NCBI RefSeq assembly: GCF_900110245.1
Contig: NZ_FOCZ01000003.1
Coordinates: forward strand, 724,044 to 788,043
Reading direction: 5' to 3'
Length of the DNA: 64,000 nucleotides
Source: Niastella yeongjuensis
Lineage (GTDB): Bacteria > Bacteroidota > Bacteroidia > Chitinophagales > Chitinophagaceae
Under the pieces are notes generated by a model. It worked only from the letters and a program-made list of their open reading frames with translations. It made no database searches and was not told the origin of the DNA. Of the stretch, positions 8,914 through 18,130 are shown one piece after another (position 1 is the stretch's first letter; the number at the start of each line of letters is the position of its first letter). The position numbers and the translations under genes are program-made.

Positions 8914-11348
8914 TGAAGCAACTACTGTTTTCTATATTATTGTTTTGTGTATTGAAGGCCCCTGCCCAAACTGCCTGGTTTATCGATGGTTATCATGGCG
9001 GGATCTATGGGCATATCCCATCGTGGCAAACCAAGTTCATGGTGGAGAAGCTGGCACAATATCCCAGCTGGTTTATCAACCTGGAGCTGGAACCCGAATC
9101 GTGGGATACGATTGCCGTGCGTGATGCAGTCAACTATGCGGCATTTCAAAAACTGATCAGTGATCAGTCGGCCAATGCCCGTATTGAATATGTTAACCCG
9201 GCCTATGGACAGGCGTATATGTATAATATTGCCGGCGAAAGCGTGATCAGGCAATTTTATTATGGGATAAAAAAACTGCGGCAGCATTTTCCGGGCATAC
9301 CATTCACGACCTATTCCTCGGAGGAGCCTTGCTTCACCAGCGCCTTGCCGCAAATCCTGCAGTCCTATGGGTTTAAGTATGCCTCTTTGAAAAATCCCAA
9401 TACCTGCTGGGGTGGTTATACCCGTGCCTTTGGCGGAGAACTGGTAAACTGGATTGGTCCGGATGGGAGTTCGATACTTACTTCACCCCGGTATGAAGTG
9501 GAAGCTTTCAAACCCCATTCCATTTGGGAAACCATTGCCTCGGGCAACAGCAAAGAATATGTACAAAAGGCATTTGCCTATGGCATACAACACCCGGTAG
9601 GGATGTGTTTGCAGGATGCCGGCTGGTCTTTTGGCCCCTGGTTACGGGGCGCTAATGAAACCGGTAACAACGGCGTGTATGTGCCCACGAAATATACCAC
9701 CTGGCGGAATTATTTCCGGAACGTCGCCGAAGGCCATGTTATTAAAGACTGGCATTTCTCCCAGGAAGATGTGCTGGTAGGACTGATGTGGGGCGCGCAG
9801 GTTTTACAACGCATCGCACAACGGGTACGGTATGCCGAGAATGCCATGCTCCAGGCAGAAAAGCTGGCCGCCATGGCAACCAGCTGGAAAGGGACAACCT
9901 GGCCGGAAAACAGCTTTAGTGAAGCCTGGCGCACTTTGTTATTGTCCCAACACCACGATTGCTGGATTGTTCCTTATAACGGAAAGAAAGACGATACCTG
10001 GGCCGACAAAGTAGTTAAATGGACGGGTTTCACCAATCATCTCAGCGACAGCATAACAACGCTGGCTACACAACAACTGTCGGGCAGGGCCGGTGATTAC
10101 GTACGCGTATTCAATACCACGGCAACAGAACGTAACGAGTTGGTGCGGTATGGCGATCAGTTGTTCCGCGCCAAGGTACCGCCAATGGGTTATGTTAGCT
10201 ATCAACTTAATGCCCTGCCACTGGTAAAAGGAGCTTCCTTAAACAAGCTTACCAACGGCTTGTACCAGGTAGAAACTGATCTGTATCGCATTGTAATAGA
10301 CCCGGCAAAAGGCGGTACTGTTACCAGTTGGATTGCCAAACAGGTAAACAACAAAGAATTTATAGAACCAGGCAAGCGGTTGAATGAATTGCGTGGCAAT
10401 TTTTACAATAAGGGCGGCATGCTGTCAAGCGCCGATAAAACAGCAGAAGTAGAAGTGTTGGAGAACGGTCCGGCAGAAGTAAAGCTGGCCATAAAGGGCA
10501 GCATAGCTGGTACTCCTTTTACGCAAACGATAAGAGTACAGCAAGGGCAGCCACGGGTAGACATCCATTTAAAAATTGATTGGAAAGACAACCCAGCCAT
10601 CGGTGAATATTATGATGAACCGAAGGATACCCAGGTAAGAAAGGCATATTATGACGACCGGTTCAAACTGCTGGCCTTGTTCCCGGTAAACCTTTCTGCT
10701 CAAAGAATAGTGAAGAATGCGCCGTTCGATGTAACGCAAAGCAAACTCAGCAATACCTTTTACAATCGCTGGGATAGTATCAAAAACAATGTGCTGTTAA
10801 ACTGGGTTGATGTGGAAGATGGAAAAGGGGAGTACGGCCTGGCCTTGTTCAGCGATCATACCACCACCTATACGCATGGAGAAAATTTTCCGCTGGGGTT
10901 AACCATCCAATATTCAGGCAACGGCATCTTCTACCGCAATTATACCATTGACGGACCAACCGAAATAAACTATGCCTTACTACCGCATAAGGGTAAGTGG
11001 GATGCAGCCGGTTTGTGGGCTGAAGGCACCAAATGGAATGAACCACTGATCACCACGGCAGCGGCTGATGATGGCCGGCGTTCTTTGCTGCAAACGGAAC
11101 AGGGGATAGAAGTGTCTTCCGTAACAGCTGTTGACAATGCATTACAGGTACGACTCTTCAATGCCGCCGCAAAAAGTCCCGTGGTAAAGGTATACCTGGG
11201 TTTTACTGCCAGGTCTGCTGTGGAGGTAGAACTGGATGGCCGCACCATAAAGACATTCCCCATTCATACCGATAAAACCGGGCGCCGCTGGGTAGCATTA
11301 CCTATGCCCCAATTTGCAATCCGAACCATAAAATTTGAACATGCATAA
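8913..11348 (+). CDS. GH38-like alpha-mannosidase, divergent metal/nucleophile site
   Basis: Secreted protein of 811 residues with a GH38-type layout: signal peptide (to about Ala18-Gln19), N-terminal deacetylase-like barrel (20-300), a helical middle domain with the hallmark LLSQHHDCW (Gln346-His347-His348-Asp349; GH38 enzymes have QHHD followed by AITGT), and C-terminal beta-sandwich domains. The N-terminal HxD metal motif of classical GH38 is replaced by IDGYHGGIYGH. By hand alignment, the catalytic Asp segment (DPFGHS in animal enzymes) corresponds to SSEEPCFTSALPQIL, with Glu138 at the nucleophile position. It is probably a distant GH38 subgroup rather than a textbook mannosidase. Its ATG overlaps the upstream stop by one base, and it sits in an operon with GH92 and GH2 genes, which fits a mannose-containing substrate. 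Confidence 0.75.
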   Translation: MKQLLFSILLFCVLKAPAQTAWFIDGYHGGIYGHIPSWQTKFMVEKLAQYPSWFINLELEPESWDTIAVRDAVNYAAFQKLISDQSANARIEYVNPAYGQAYMYNIAGESVIRQFYYGIKKLRQHFPGIPFTTYSSEEPCFTSALPQILQSYGFKYASLKNPNTCWGGYTRAFGGELVNWIGPDGSSILTSPRYEVEAFKPHSIWETIASGNSKEYVQKAFAYGIQHPVGMCLQDAGWSFGPWLRGANETGNNGVYVPTKYTTWRNYFRNVAEGHVIKDWHFSQEDVLVGLMWGAQVLQRIAQRVRYAENAMLQAEKLAAMATSWKGTTWPENSFSEAWRTLLLSQHHDCWIVPYNGKKDDTWADKVVKWTGFTNHLSDSITTLATQQLSGRAGDYVRVFNTTATERNELVRYGDQLFRAKVPPMGYVSYQLNALPLVKGASLNKLTNGLYQVETDLYRIVIDPAKGGTVTSWIAKQVNNKEFIEPGKRLNELRGNFYNKGGMLSSADKTAEVEVLENGPAEVKLAIKGSIAGTPFTQTIRVQQGQPRVDIHLKIDWKDNPAIGEYYDEPKDTQVRKAYYDDRFKLLALFPVNLSAQRIVKNAPFDVTQSKLSNTFYNRWDSIKNNVLLNWVDVEDGKGEYGLALFSDHTTTYTHGENFPLGLTIQYSGNGIFYRNYTIDGPTEINYALLPHKGKWDAAGLWAEGTKWNEPLITTAAADDGRRSLLQTEQGIEVSSVTAVDNALQVRLFNAAAKSPVVKVYLGFTARSAVEVELDGRTIKTFPIHTDKTGRRWVALPMPQFAIRTIKFEHA

Positions 11349-12735
11349 AAGAATCTTTCTCTCCTTACTGGCTATAGCTAGCCTGACAACTAACAGCGAG
11401 GCACAGGTACAACCGCTATCCCCCTTTCAGGCGGGCGAGCGGGCTTGTTTTGTAGGCAATAGTATTACCGAGGCCGGTTATTACGAATCGTATATCTGGC
11501 TGTATTATATGCTTCATTTTCCGGGTCGCAAAATAACTGTGTACAATTGTGGCATCGGGGGCGACCGGGCACAAAACATTTTAGGTCGCATCGAAGCCGA
11601 TGTGTTTGCAAAAAAGCCTACCACCATTTGTGTGACCTTTGGCATGAACGACAGCGGCTATTTCGAATACCTGAGTGGCAATGGCGATTCAACCGGAAAG
11701 AAAAGAGCGCAGGAAAGCCAGCGCTATTTTGATACCATTTCCCTTAAGTTAAAAGCATATACCGCGGCAAAGAAAATAATGATCACTTCTTCGTTGTACG
11801 ACGAAACCATGAAGAACCCCAAGAACTATTTCCCTAAGAAAAGCCTGTCAATGAATACCATTGCGGCTTTCCAGGAAAAAGCGGCGCAGGACAATCACTG
11901 GGGCTTTGTAGATTTTTTACATCCCATGACCGAGATCACGCTGCTTGAGCAACGCAAAGATTCTGCCTTTACACTCACCAGTTCCGACCGCATCCATCCC
12001 GGTAATGCTGGGCATTTTGTGATGGCCTGGTTGTTTTTAAAACAACAGGGTCTTGCCGGTAAACCGGTGGCTGATATAGCGATCGATGCCGCGGCTAAGA
12101 AAATACAACACGCTGAAAATTGCCAGCTCACATGTTTAAGTGTAACACCTGGTACCATTCAGGTAGATTACCTCGCTAATTCATTGCCTTTCCCGCAGGA
12201 TACAGTTTCACGCATGTGGGAGAATCCGCAGCGGCAGGCAGATGCGTTAAAGGTGATCCCCTTTACTGAAGAAATGAACCGCGAAATGCTGACTGTGCAT
12301 GGATTGAACAATGGTAATTATTCCCTGCTGATAGATGGAAAGTCCATTGGTAAATACTCAGGTGAACAACTGGGGGCTGGTATCAACCTGGCGCTGATAA
12401 AAACCACTCCGCAGTACGATCAGGCGATGACGGTGTTATTGCTGAATGAGGAGCGCATGGCAATTGAATCCAGGTTGCGTGCTTATTACTGGTTACAGTT
12501 TAATTACCTGAAAGAGATAGGCATGCAGTTTAATGATAACAAGGTGGCGATGGATTCTGTAGCTTCCAGGGCAACGCGGGATTGGGCCGTTGCATCAAAA
12601 AGAGATAACTACCGCGCGGCACGGTATGCAGCTGTGCGTGCCAGCTGGCAGCGGCAGCTAGATGCATTGGTGAATGAGATCTATACGCTCAATCAACCAA
12701 AGAAACATACGATCCGGATAGTAAAAGCAGATTAA
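11341..12735 (+). CDS. SGNH/GDSL-family hydrolase (esterase)
   Basis: Secreted SGNH hydrolase. The ATG at 11341 is preferred over a TTG six bases upstream because it gives a clean signal peptide (MHKRIFLSLLAIASL, cleaved near SEAQ). It overlaps the preceding gene by eight bases. Catalytic blocks are visible: GNSITE (Ser41), GIGGDRAQN (Gly), FGMNDSG (Asn) and SDRIHPGNAGH (Asp216, His219). The 240 residues after the SGNH domain are a helical extension of unknown role. It is the last gene of the first enzyme operon, and its stop codon interlocks with the stop of the convergent AraC-type gene (TTAA at 12732-12735). Likely a glycan deacetylase; the acyl group and sugar are unknown. Confidence 0.85.
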   Translation: MHKRIFLSLLAIASLTTNSEAQVQPLSPFQAGERACFVGNSITEAGYYESYIWLYYMLHFPGRKITVYNCGIGGDRAQNILGRIEADVFAKKPTTICVTFGMNDSGYFEYLSGNGDSTGKKRAQESQRYFDTISLKLKAYTAAKKIMITSSLYDETMKNPKNYFPKKSLSMNTIAAFQEKAAQDNHWGFVDFLHPMTEITLLEQRKDSAFTLTSSDRIHPGNAGHFVMAWLFLKQQGLAGKPVADIAIDAAAKKIQHAENCQLTCLSVTPGTIQVDYLANSLPFPQDTVSRMWENPQRQADALKVIPFTEEMNREMLTVHGLNNGNYSLLIDGKSIGKYSGEQLGAGINLALIKTTPQYDQAMTVLLLNEERMAIESRLRAYYWLQFNYLKEIGMQFNDNKVAMDSVASRATRDWAVASKRDNYRAARYAAVRASWQRQLDALVNEIYTLNQPKKHTIRIVKAD

Positions 12736-13616
12736 AAAAAGAGGCGTTCGCCCACGTTGCCGTGTTTATGGCGAAAATCTTTGGGGGTAAGACCTTTTTG
12801 ACGTTTAAAGGTCCTGTTGAAGTTGGAAATATTGATAAACCCACAAGCGGCGGCAATTTCTGCAATAGAATCTTTGGTGTCGATCAACAAACGGGCGGCA
12901 TGACCGAGGCGGATATCGTTTAAGAAATCAACAAAGGTTACGCCCGTTTTTGTTTTAAAGAACCGGCTGAAGGCAGTCTCGGCCATATTTACCAACGTGG
13001 CCGCTTCTGCTAACCGCACCGGCCGGTTAAAATTGGCGTTCATAAACTCGATCAGTTTTTCCATACGAACACTGTCCATATAGATATAATCTGCATTGTA
13101 GATCTTCTCACCCGATAAACAACGGGCACGCGGATCAATAGACAGGTCGTTCAGGATGATCATCAGTTCTACTACTGAATCAAAACCCGTTTTATGTTCC
13201 AGTTCTTTTAACCGCGGTGCAATGCGTTGAATGGTTTCTTTGGAGAACAGGATGCCTTTGATGGATTGTTCAAACAGTTCGCGGATGGAACTGAGTTGTG
13301 TTCTTTTTAGCAGGGTTTCAGGAAACAGGTCGCGGTGAAATTGAATGGTGACCTCAAAAATTTTATCGCTCTGGCATTTGTGGGTGAACCAGGCATGCGG
13401 AATATTAGGGCCTACCAATACCAGTTCCAGGTCATCGATCTCTTCCATACTATCGCCCACCACGCGTTTAACGCCTTTGGCATTTTCAATAAAGTTCAAT
13501 TCATATTCTTCATGAAAATGAAGCGGAAAATCGAATTCCGATTTGAACCTGGCAAACAACGAGAAGCAGTCCGACTTGGTCAAAGGGGGTGCTTCTTTGA
13601 GAATTGATCTGGACAT
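12732..13616 (-). CDS. AraC-family transcriptional regulator
   Basis: Cytoplasmic regulator of 294 residues with an N-terminal cupin-like sensor (about 15-110, with FPLHFHEEYELNFI) and a C-terminal AraC double helix-turn-helix (about 190-290, with AEAATLVNMAETAFSRFFK and the second helix region CGFINISNFNRTFKRQKG). This is the Bacteroidota cupin/AraC form that usually senses a small sugar. It lies nine bases downstream of the LacI-type gene on the same strand, so both are probably one transcript, and both sit between the two halves of the PUL. It is a reasonable candidate for controlling one or both enzyme operons; the sequence does not show its binding site. Confidence 0.9.
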   Translation of the reverse strand: MSRSILKEAPPLTKSDCFSLFARFKSEFDFPLHFHEEYELNFIENAKGVKRVVGDSMEEIDDLELVLVGPNIPHAWFTHKCQSDKIFEVTIQFHRDLFPETLLKRTQLSSIRELFEQSIKGILFSKETIQRIAPRLKELEHKTGFDSVVELMIILNDLSIDPRARCLSGEKIYNADYIYMDSVRMEKLIEFMNANFNRPVRLAEAATLVNMAETAFSRFFKTKTGVTFVDFLNDIRLGHAARLLIDTKDSIAEIAAACGFINISNFNRTFKRQKGLTPKDFRHKHGNVGERLFF

Positions 13617-13625
13617 ACTACTAAG

Positions 13626-14789
13626 TTAATGAATCCGCTGAGATGAACAACGGGCTATCAGGGTGGTCTTCAGCACCGTGGTGGCGGCAATATTGTATTT
13701 AGGGTCGTTTATTTTATTCAGCAGCAGGTGTATGCAGGTTTCTGCCATCTGGGTGATCGGTTGTTCCAGCGTGGTAAGCGATGGCTCTATCACTTCAGAG
13801 CGTGAATCATTGCTGAAACCCACTATACCCAGTTCGGGGCCTACTTGTATGCCTTTCTTTTTTGCTTCAAAGATCAATTGAATGGCCGCCGGATCATTAA
13901 CTGCAAAAACCGCATCGGGCCGGGGCGATCTCTCCAGTAAAGTTTGGGCGCAGTGTATTGCTCCGGCCGGGGACAGATCATGGTAAACGATCCAGTCGGG
14001 ATTGTATTCCAATTTATATTTATTTAATGCATCCTTGTAACCCTGAAACCGGTTTTTGCTTATCTGCAGGTTCTCGGGGCCGCCAATATGCCCTATCTTT
14101 TTATACCCGTTATTAATAAGGTGTTCAACGCCTATAAAAGCGCCGTGGTAATCATCGGCCAGTACTTTGGGAAAACCGGGTTTGTTTTTTACGCGGTTGA
14201 ACTGGATCACCGGCACCCCGGCATCTTCAAATGGCTGTAAATGTTCAAGTGATTTTGTTTCGCTGCTCAACGACAACAGGATGCCATCCACCTGATAGGC
14301 AAAAAGCCTTTTCAATACGTCCCGTTCATTGCTGAAGCTTTCGTTGCTGTGGCAGATAACCACTTCATAGCCGGCCAGGGAAGCGGCTTTTTGGGCACTG
14401 ATAATAAATTGGGAAAAGAAATTGGTGATCAGTTCGGGTACTACTATTCCAATGGAATAACTTCTTCTTTTTACCAGGCTCGATGCAAAATAATTGGGCA
14501 CATAATTCAGCTTCTGCGCCATTTTCAACACGGCATTCCTTGTTTCCAGGCTGATGTCTGTACTGTTTCGCAGCGCCCGGGAAACGGTGGATTTCGAAAT
14601 TTTTAATTTCTGGGCAATGTCCAGTATAGTGGCATGGTGCCGGGTGCTGTTTGTTTCGGTAGCGGTGGGGGCAGCTGATTGTAACGTAAAATAATAACCA
14701 CAATGTTTACAATGGTACCGTTGTTTACCCCTTACTTTTCCTGCTTTGGCAATCCCGCTTACCTCATCGCATTTGATGCATCTTATCAC
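13626..14789 (-). CDS. LacI-family regulator with N-terminal transposase-like zinc ribbon
   Basis: Start chosen at GTG 14789 (387 residues). The open frame runs further upstream, but that part overlaps the SusC gene and its promoter and reads like antisense. From the N terminus: a four-cysteine zinc ribbon (RCIKCDEVSGIAKAG followed by GKQRYHCKHCGYYF, about residues 3-35) closely resembling the IS1 InsA/transposase zinc ribbon; a short Ala/Thr-rich linker; a LacI helix-turn-helix (ILDIAQKLKISKSTVSRAL, about 53-71, and NYVPNYFASSLVKRR); then a periplasmic-binding-like ligand domain (about 115-385, from YSIGIVVPE). No Met or plausible start lies between ribbon and HTH, so the ribbon is probably translated. 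Divergent from susC with an inverted repeat between them, so it likely represses or activates that operon. Confidence 0.85.
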   Translation of the reverse strand: MIRCIKCDEVSGIAKAGKVRGKQRYHCKHCGYYFTLQSAAPTATETNSTRHHATILDIAQKLKISKSTVSRALRNSTDISLETRNAVLKMAQKLNYVPNYFASSLVKRRSYSIGIVVPELITNFFSQFIISAQKAASLAGYEVVICHSNESFSNERDVLKRLFAYQVDGILLSLSSETKSLEHLQPFEDAGVPVIQFNRVKNKPGFPKVLADDYHGAFIGVEHLINNGYKKIGHIGGPENLQISKNRFQGYKDALNKYKLEYNPDWIVYHDLSPAGAIHCAQTLLERSPRPDAVFAVNDPAAIQLIFEAKKKGIQVGPELGIVGFSNDSRSEVIEPSLTTLEQPITQMAETCIHLLLNKINDPKYNIAATTVLKTTLIARCSSQRIH

Positions 14790-14842
14790 TGATCGGAGAG
14801 TTTTATTTGAACCTTTGTTGAAAATAATAAAAAAAACTGAAT

Positions 14843-14872
14843 ATCGGGAACGGTTCCGACATCGTTCCCGAT
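14843..14872. promoter_or_regulatory. Inverted repeat, candidate operator between lacI-type gene and susC
   Basis: A perfect 10-bp inverted repeat (ATCGGGAACG and CGTTCCCGAT) is separated by 10 bases that contain a further GTTCC half-site, giving GGAACGGTTCC inside the left part. It lies in the 190-bp divergent gap, 53 bases upstream of the regulator start and 107 bases upstream of the SusC start. Repeated GGAACG half-sites facing each other fit a dimeric LacI-type operator. A hairpin terminator is unlikely here, as no gene ends nearby and no T-run follows. Confidence 0.6.
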
Positions 14873-14979
14873 ACATGTTGTTGATGCTCAGGTTATCGGA
14901 AATAAAAATCAGCTGTAAATTGGGCATGAACTTTACATGGTTACTCCGGTAACAACCTTCTATTAGAAACAACGATTGA

Positions 14980-17900
14980 ATGCTTATGAACAAAAGAATC
15001 CTGAACCAGCTCAGGCTGCGTCCTGTAAGTCTGATGCTACTGACCATGCTACTTTTCGGGTTTGCGGCTACCGCCCAAACGCAACCCATTAAAGGAATTA
15101 TTGTCGATGAAAAAGGCCAGCCTGTTGCCGGTGCTACCATCCGGGTAAAAGGCAGCCAGGCAGTTACCACCTCCGGTGATGATGGTACTTACTCATTAAA
15201 TGCACCCTCCGGCGCCTCGCTGATTATCAGCTACACCGGGTTTGAAGAAACGACCATCAATACGCAACACGACAATTACGAAAAAATTAAACTAAAACGA
15301 CGCGATGCCAGTCTGGATGATGTGGTGGTGATTGGTTATGGCTCGCGTAAAAAGTCTGAAATAACCAGTGCTATCACTTCGGTAAAAGCGGCAGACCTGT
15401 TACAAACGCCGGTGGCCAACCTGGCCCAGGGTTTACAGGGCCGCGTAGCTGGTTTGCAGATCACCCAAAACAATGCGGCCCCGGGCGGCAGCATCAGCGT
15501 GCGGTTGCGCGGTACCAACTCCATCAATGGTTCCTCTGAACCACTATATATTGTAGATGGAGTGCAGCTTCAGAATTCAACCGCGCCCGGTGTTTCCGGT
15601 CCCCCTACATTGGGCAATATCAGCGGCGTAGGCGGATTCTCCAACCAGGTGAGCTCACTGTCTTTTCTTAATCCAAACGATATCGAATCTATTGAAGTAT
15701 TGAAGGACGCCTCTGCCGCCGCCATTTATGGTTCACAGGCTGCCAATGGGGTGATCATTATCACTACTAAAAAAGGTAAAGCCGGTACTTCCGTCATCAG
15801 CTACGATGGGTATTATGGCGTACAGCAGGTTTCAAAAACCCTTCCTGTGCTGAATGCTACCGAGTTTGCCAAAATAGAGAACGAAACCTACAATACCAAC
15901 CGGTTCCCGGATCCTGACTCGTTTGCCACCGGTACCAACTGGCAGGATGTATTATTTCGCGATGCCGCTATACAAAACCATCAGTTGAACTTTTCAGGGG
16001 GTAACGATAAAACCCAGGTATTGCTGTCATTAAACTATTTTGACCAGGAAGGCGTAGTGAAGCAATCCAGGTTTGACCGGTATGCCATCCGTTTCAACCT
16101 CGATCATACCGTAAAGAAATGGTTGAAGATAGGGACCACTACTACCTTTACCCGTTCCATCAATAACCGTATTCAGACAGGCTCTGTCAATAACGATGGC
16201 GGTGGGTTAACACAATCGCTGATCGGTGCTGCATTAAGTGCGCCGCCGGTACTTAAGCCTTACAACGACGATGGCAGTGTATATGCCTGGAAGGACCAGC
16301 CTTACGGTTCTTACTACTCTGAATTGAGAAATCCGGTGCTTGGGTTACAGGCAACAGATGTTACCCGTACCAATACCATTTTGAGTAATTTTTACCTTGA
16401 TCTCACTTTATTGAAAGGATTGAAGTACCGGATGAACCTGAGTGTGAATACGAACAATGCGCTGAACGATTACTATTTCCCCACGTCTGCGTTTTCTGCA
16501 GGTGAGATCTCCCTGGCCGGAGGCCTTGGTGGCTATGGGATGAAATACAACAGCAATTTCATCAGGCTCATGCATGAAAGCATACTCACGTATGATAAAA
16601 CCTTCAACGATGATCATGTGTTCAAATTCACCGGGGTGTTCAGTGCACTGGAGAACAACAATAACTATAACTACATGATCGGGTATGGCTTCATCAATGA
16701 TGCCACTACCAACGAAGCCCTGCAGCTGGCGAAGAACTTTTCCATCAACTCAGGCCGAACCAAAGACGATCTGATCTCTTACCTGGGAAGGATCAACTAT
16801 AATTTCAGGGGTAAGTATTATCTCGATCTCACTGCCCGTGTAGATGGCAGCAGTAAATTCGGAGAGAATAATAAGTATGGTTTCTTTCCGGCTGCATCGG
16901 TAGCCTGGAACCTTAAGCGCGAAAATTTCCTACTAGGAGTAAGGTCCATTTCCAACCTGAAATTAAGAGCAAGTTTGGGTAAAACCGGTAACCAGGCCGC
17001 TATCGATCCTTATCAGTCACTGGCAACTGTTGCCGCTGGTAACGACTACATTTTCAACAATGCGCTGGCAAAGGCAATTCTGCCAACGGGAGTTCCCAAC
17101 CCCGACTTAAGATGGGAAACCTCGGTACAATCAGACATTGGGCTGGAAGCCGACCTCTTCGACAACCGCGTAAATTTTGTAATGGATGTGTACCGCAAAA
17201 AAACAACCGACCTCATCTATAAGAAAAACCTGCCGTTGTCATCAGGTTATGAAACAGTAACCGGCAATTTTGCTTCGCTGGAAAATAAGGGCATTGAGTT
17301 GTCATTGGGCGGCGACATCATCCGCAATAACGATCTGCGGTGGAATGTAAATGCCAACGTAACCATCAATCGTAATAAATTACTTCGCCTGTCTGATGAT
17401 ACTACGCAGGAGATCGCCATCAATAACTACAACATCCTGCGCGTAGGCAGTCCATTGGGGCTTTTCAAAACCTATGTATATGATGGTTTAATGCAGGTAG
17501 GCGATCCGCTCATTCCCGGCCAGCCGGTTACCAATCCAAGACCGGGCACCCAACGGGTAAAAGATATTACCGGCCCGGATGGCAAACCCGATGGAAAGAT
17601 CACCGATGCAGACCGCGTTATCACCGGCAATGCCAATCCTAAGTTTGTATATGGGTTCTCTACCAACCTGAAATATAAGAACCTTGATTTCTCGGCTTTC
17701 TTCTCCGGAGTGCAGGGGAATAAGATCTTCAACCTGGCCCGCTGGTCGCTGGAGAATCCCGTGGGTGGCCGTAACCTGCTGGCAGGTGCTGCTGACCGGT
17801 ATACACCCACCAATACAGATGGTACTTTCCAGATTGCTGCGGGCAGTCTTGGCGGACGCCTGCCTTTATCTGACCACTACCTGGAGGATGGTTCATTCCT

Positions 17901-18120
17901 GCGTTGTAAGAACATCTCCCTGGGTTATACCTTCCAGGTAAAAGGCATTTCAAATTTAAGGGCCTATGTAAGCGCCAATAACGTGTTCACCGTAACCAGT
18001 TATACTGGTTTCGATCCTGAAGTAGGTTCATTCGGTAATTCGAATACCCAATTTGGCGTAGATAACATTGTATACCCCGCATCCCGCTCATTCCTGATTG
18101 GCGCCCAGGTAACTTTCTAA
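14980..18120 (+). CDS. SusC-like TonB-dependent outer-membrane transporter
   Basis: Outer-membrane importer for oligosaccharides, working with the SusD-like lipoprotein encoded next. Length 1046 residues is normal. In order: signal peptide (to about Ala33), carboxypeptidase-D regulatory-like domain (36-115), TonB box region ending in DDVVVIGYG, plug domain (about 120-240) with the SusC signature (EVLKDASAAAIYGSQAANG), and a beta-barrel ending in an aromatic residue (QVTF). No STN domain is present, which fits control by the adjacent LacI/AraC proteins rather than a FecR pair. An alternative ATG at 14986 would shorten it by two residues. The SusD gene starts ten bases after the stop. Confidence 0.96.
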   Translation: MLMNKRILNQLRLRPVSLMLLTMLLFGFAATAQTQPIKGIIVDEKGQPVAGATIRVKGSQAVTTSGDDGTYSLNAPSGASLIISYTGFEETTINTQHDNYEKIKLKRRDASLDDVVVIGYGSRKKSEITSAITSVKAADLLQTPVANLAQGLQGRVAGLQITQNNAAPGGSISVRLRGTNSINGSSEPLYIVDGVQLQNSTAPGVSGPPTLGNISGVGGFSNQVSSLSFLNPNDIESIEVLKDASAAAIYGSQAANGVIIITTKKGKAGTSVISYDGYYGVQQVSKTLPVLNATEFAKIENETYNTNRFPDPDSFATGTNWQDVLFRDAAIQNHQLNFSGGNDKTQVLLSLNYFDQEGVVKQSRFDRYAIRFNLDHTVKKWLKIGTTTTFTRSINNRIQTGSVNNDGGGLTQSLIGAALSAPPVLKPYNDDGSVYAWKDQPYGSYYSELRNPVLGLQATDVTRTNTILSNFYLDLTLLKGLKYRMNLSVNTNNALNDYYFPTSAFSAGEISLAGGLGGYGMKYNSNFIRLMHESILTYDKTFNDDHVFKFTGVFSALENNNNYNYMIGYGFINDATTNEALQLAKNFSINSGRTKDDLISYLGRINYNFRGKYYLDLTARVDGSSKFGENNKYGFFPAASVAWNLKRENFLLGVRSISNLKLRASLGKTGNQAAIDPYQSLATVAAGNDYIFNNALAKAILPTGVPNPDLRWETSVQSDIGLEADLFDNRVNFVMDVYRKKTTDLIYKKNLPLSSGYETVTGNFASLENKGIELSLGGDIIRNNDLRWNVNANVTINRNKLLRLSDDTTQEIAINNYNILRVGSPLGLFKTYVYDGLMQVGDPLIPGQPVTNPRPGTQRVKDITGPDGKPDGKITDADRVITGNANPKFVYGFSTNLKYKNLDFSAFFSGVQGNKIFNLARWSLENPVGGRNLLAGAADRYTPTNTDGTFQIAAGSLGGRLPLSDHYLEDGSFLRCKNISLGYTFQVKGISNLRAYVSANNVFTVTSYTGFDPEVGSFGNSNTQFGVDNIVYPASRSFLIGAQVTF

Positions 18121-18130
18121 AACGATTATC

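Noticed and set aside
14790..15170. N-terminal extension of the LacI-type gene (127 residues)
   Set aside because: It overlaps the SusC signal-peptide coding region and the divergent promoter and operator on the other strand, and its content is hydrophobic antisense-like sequence; the GTG at 14789 leaves a normal gap.
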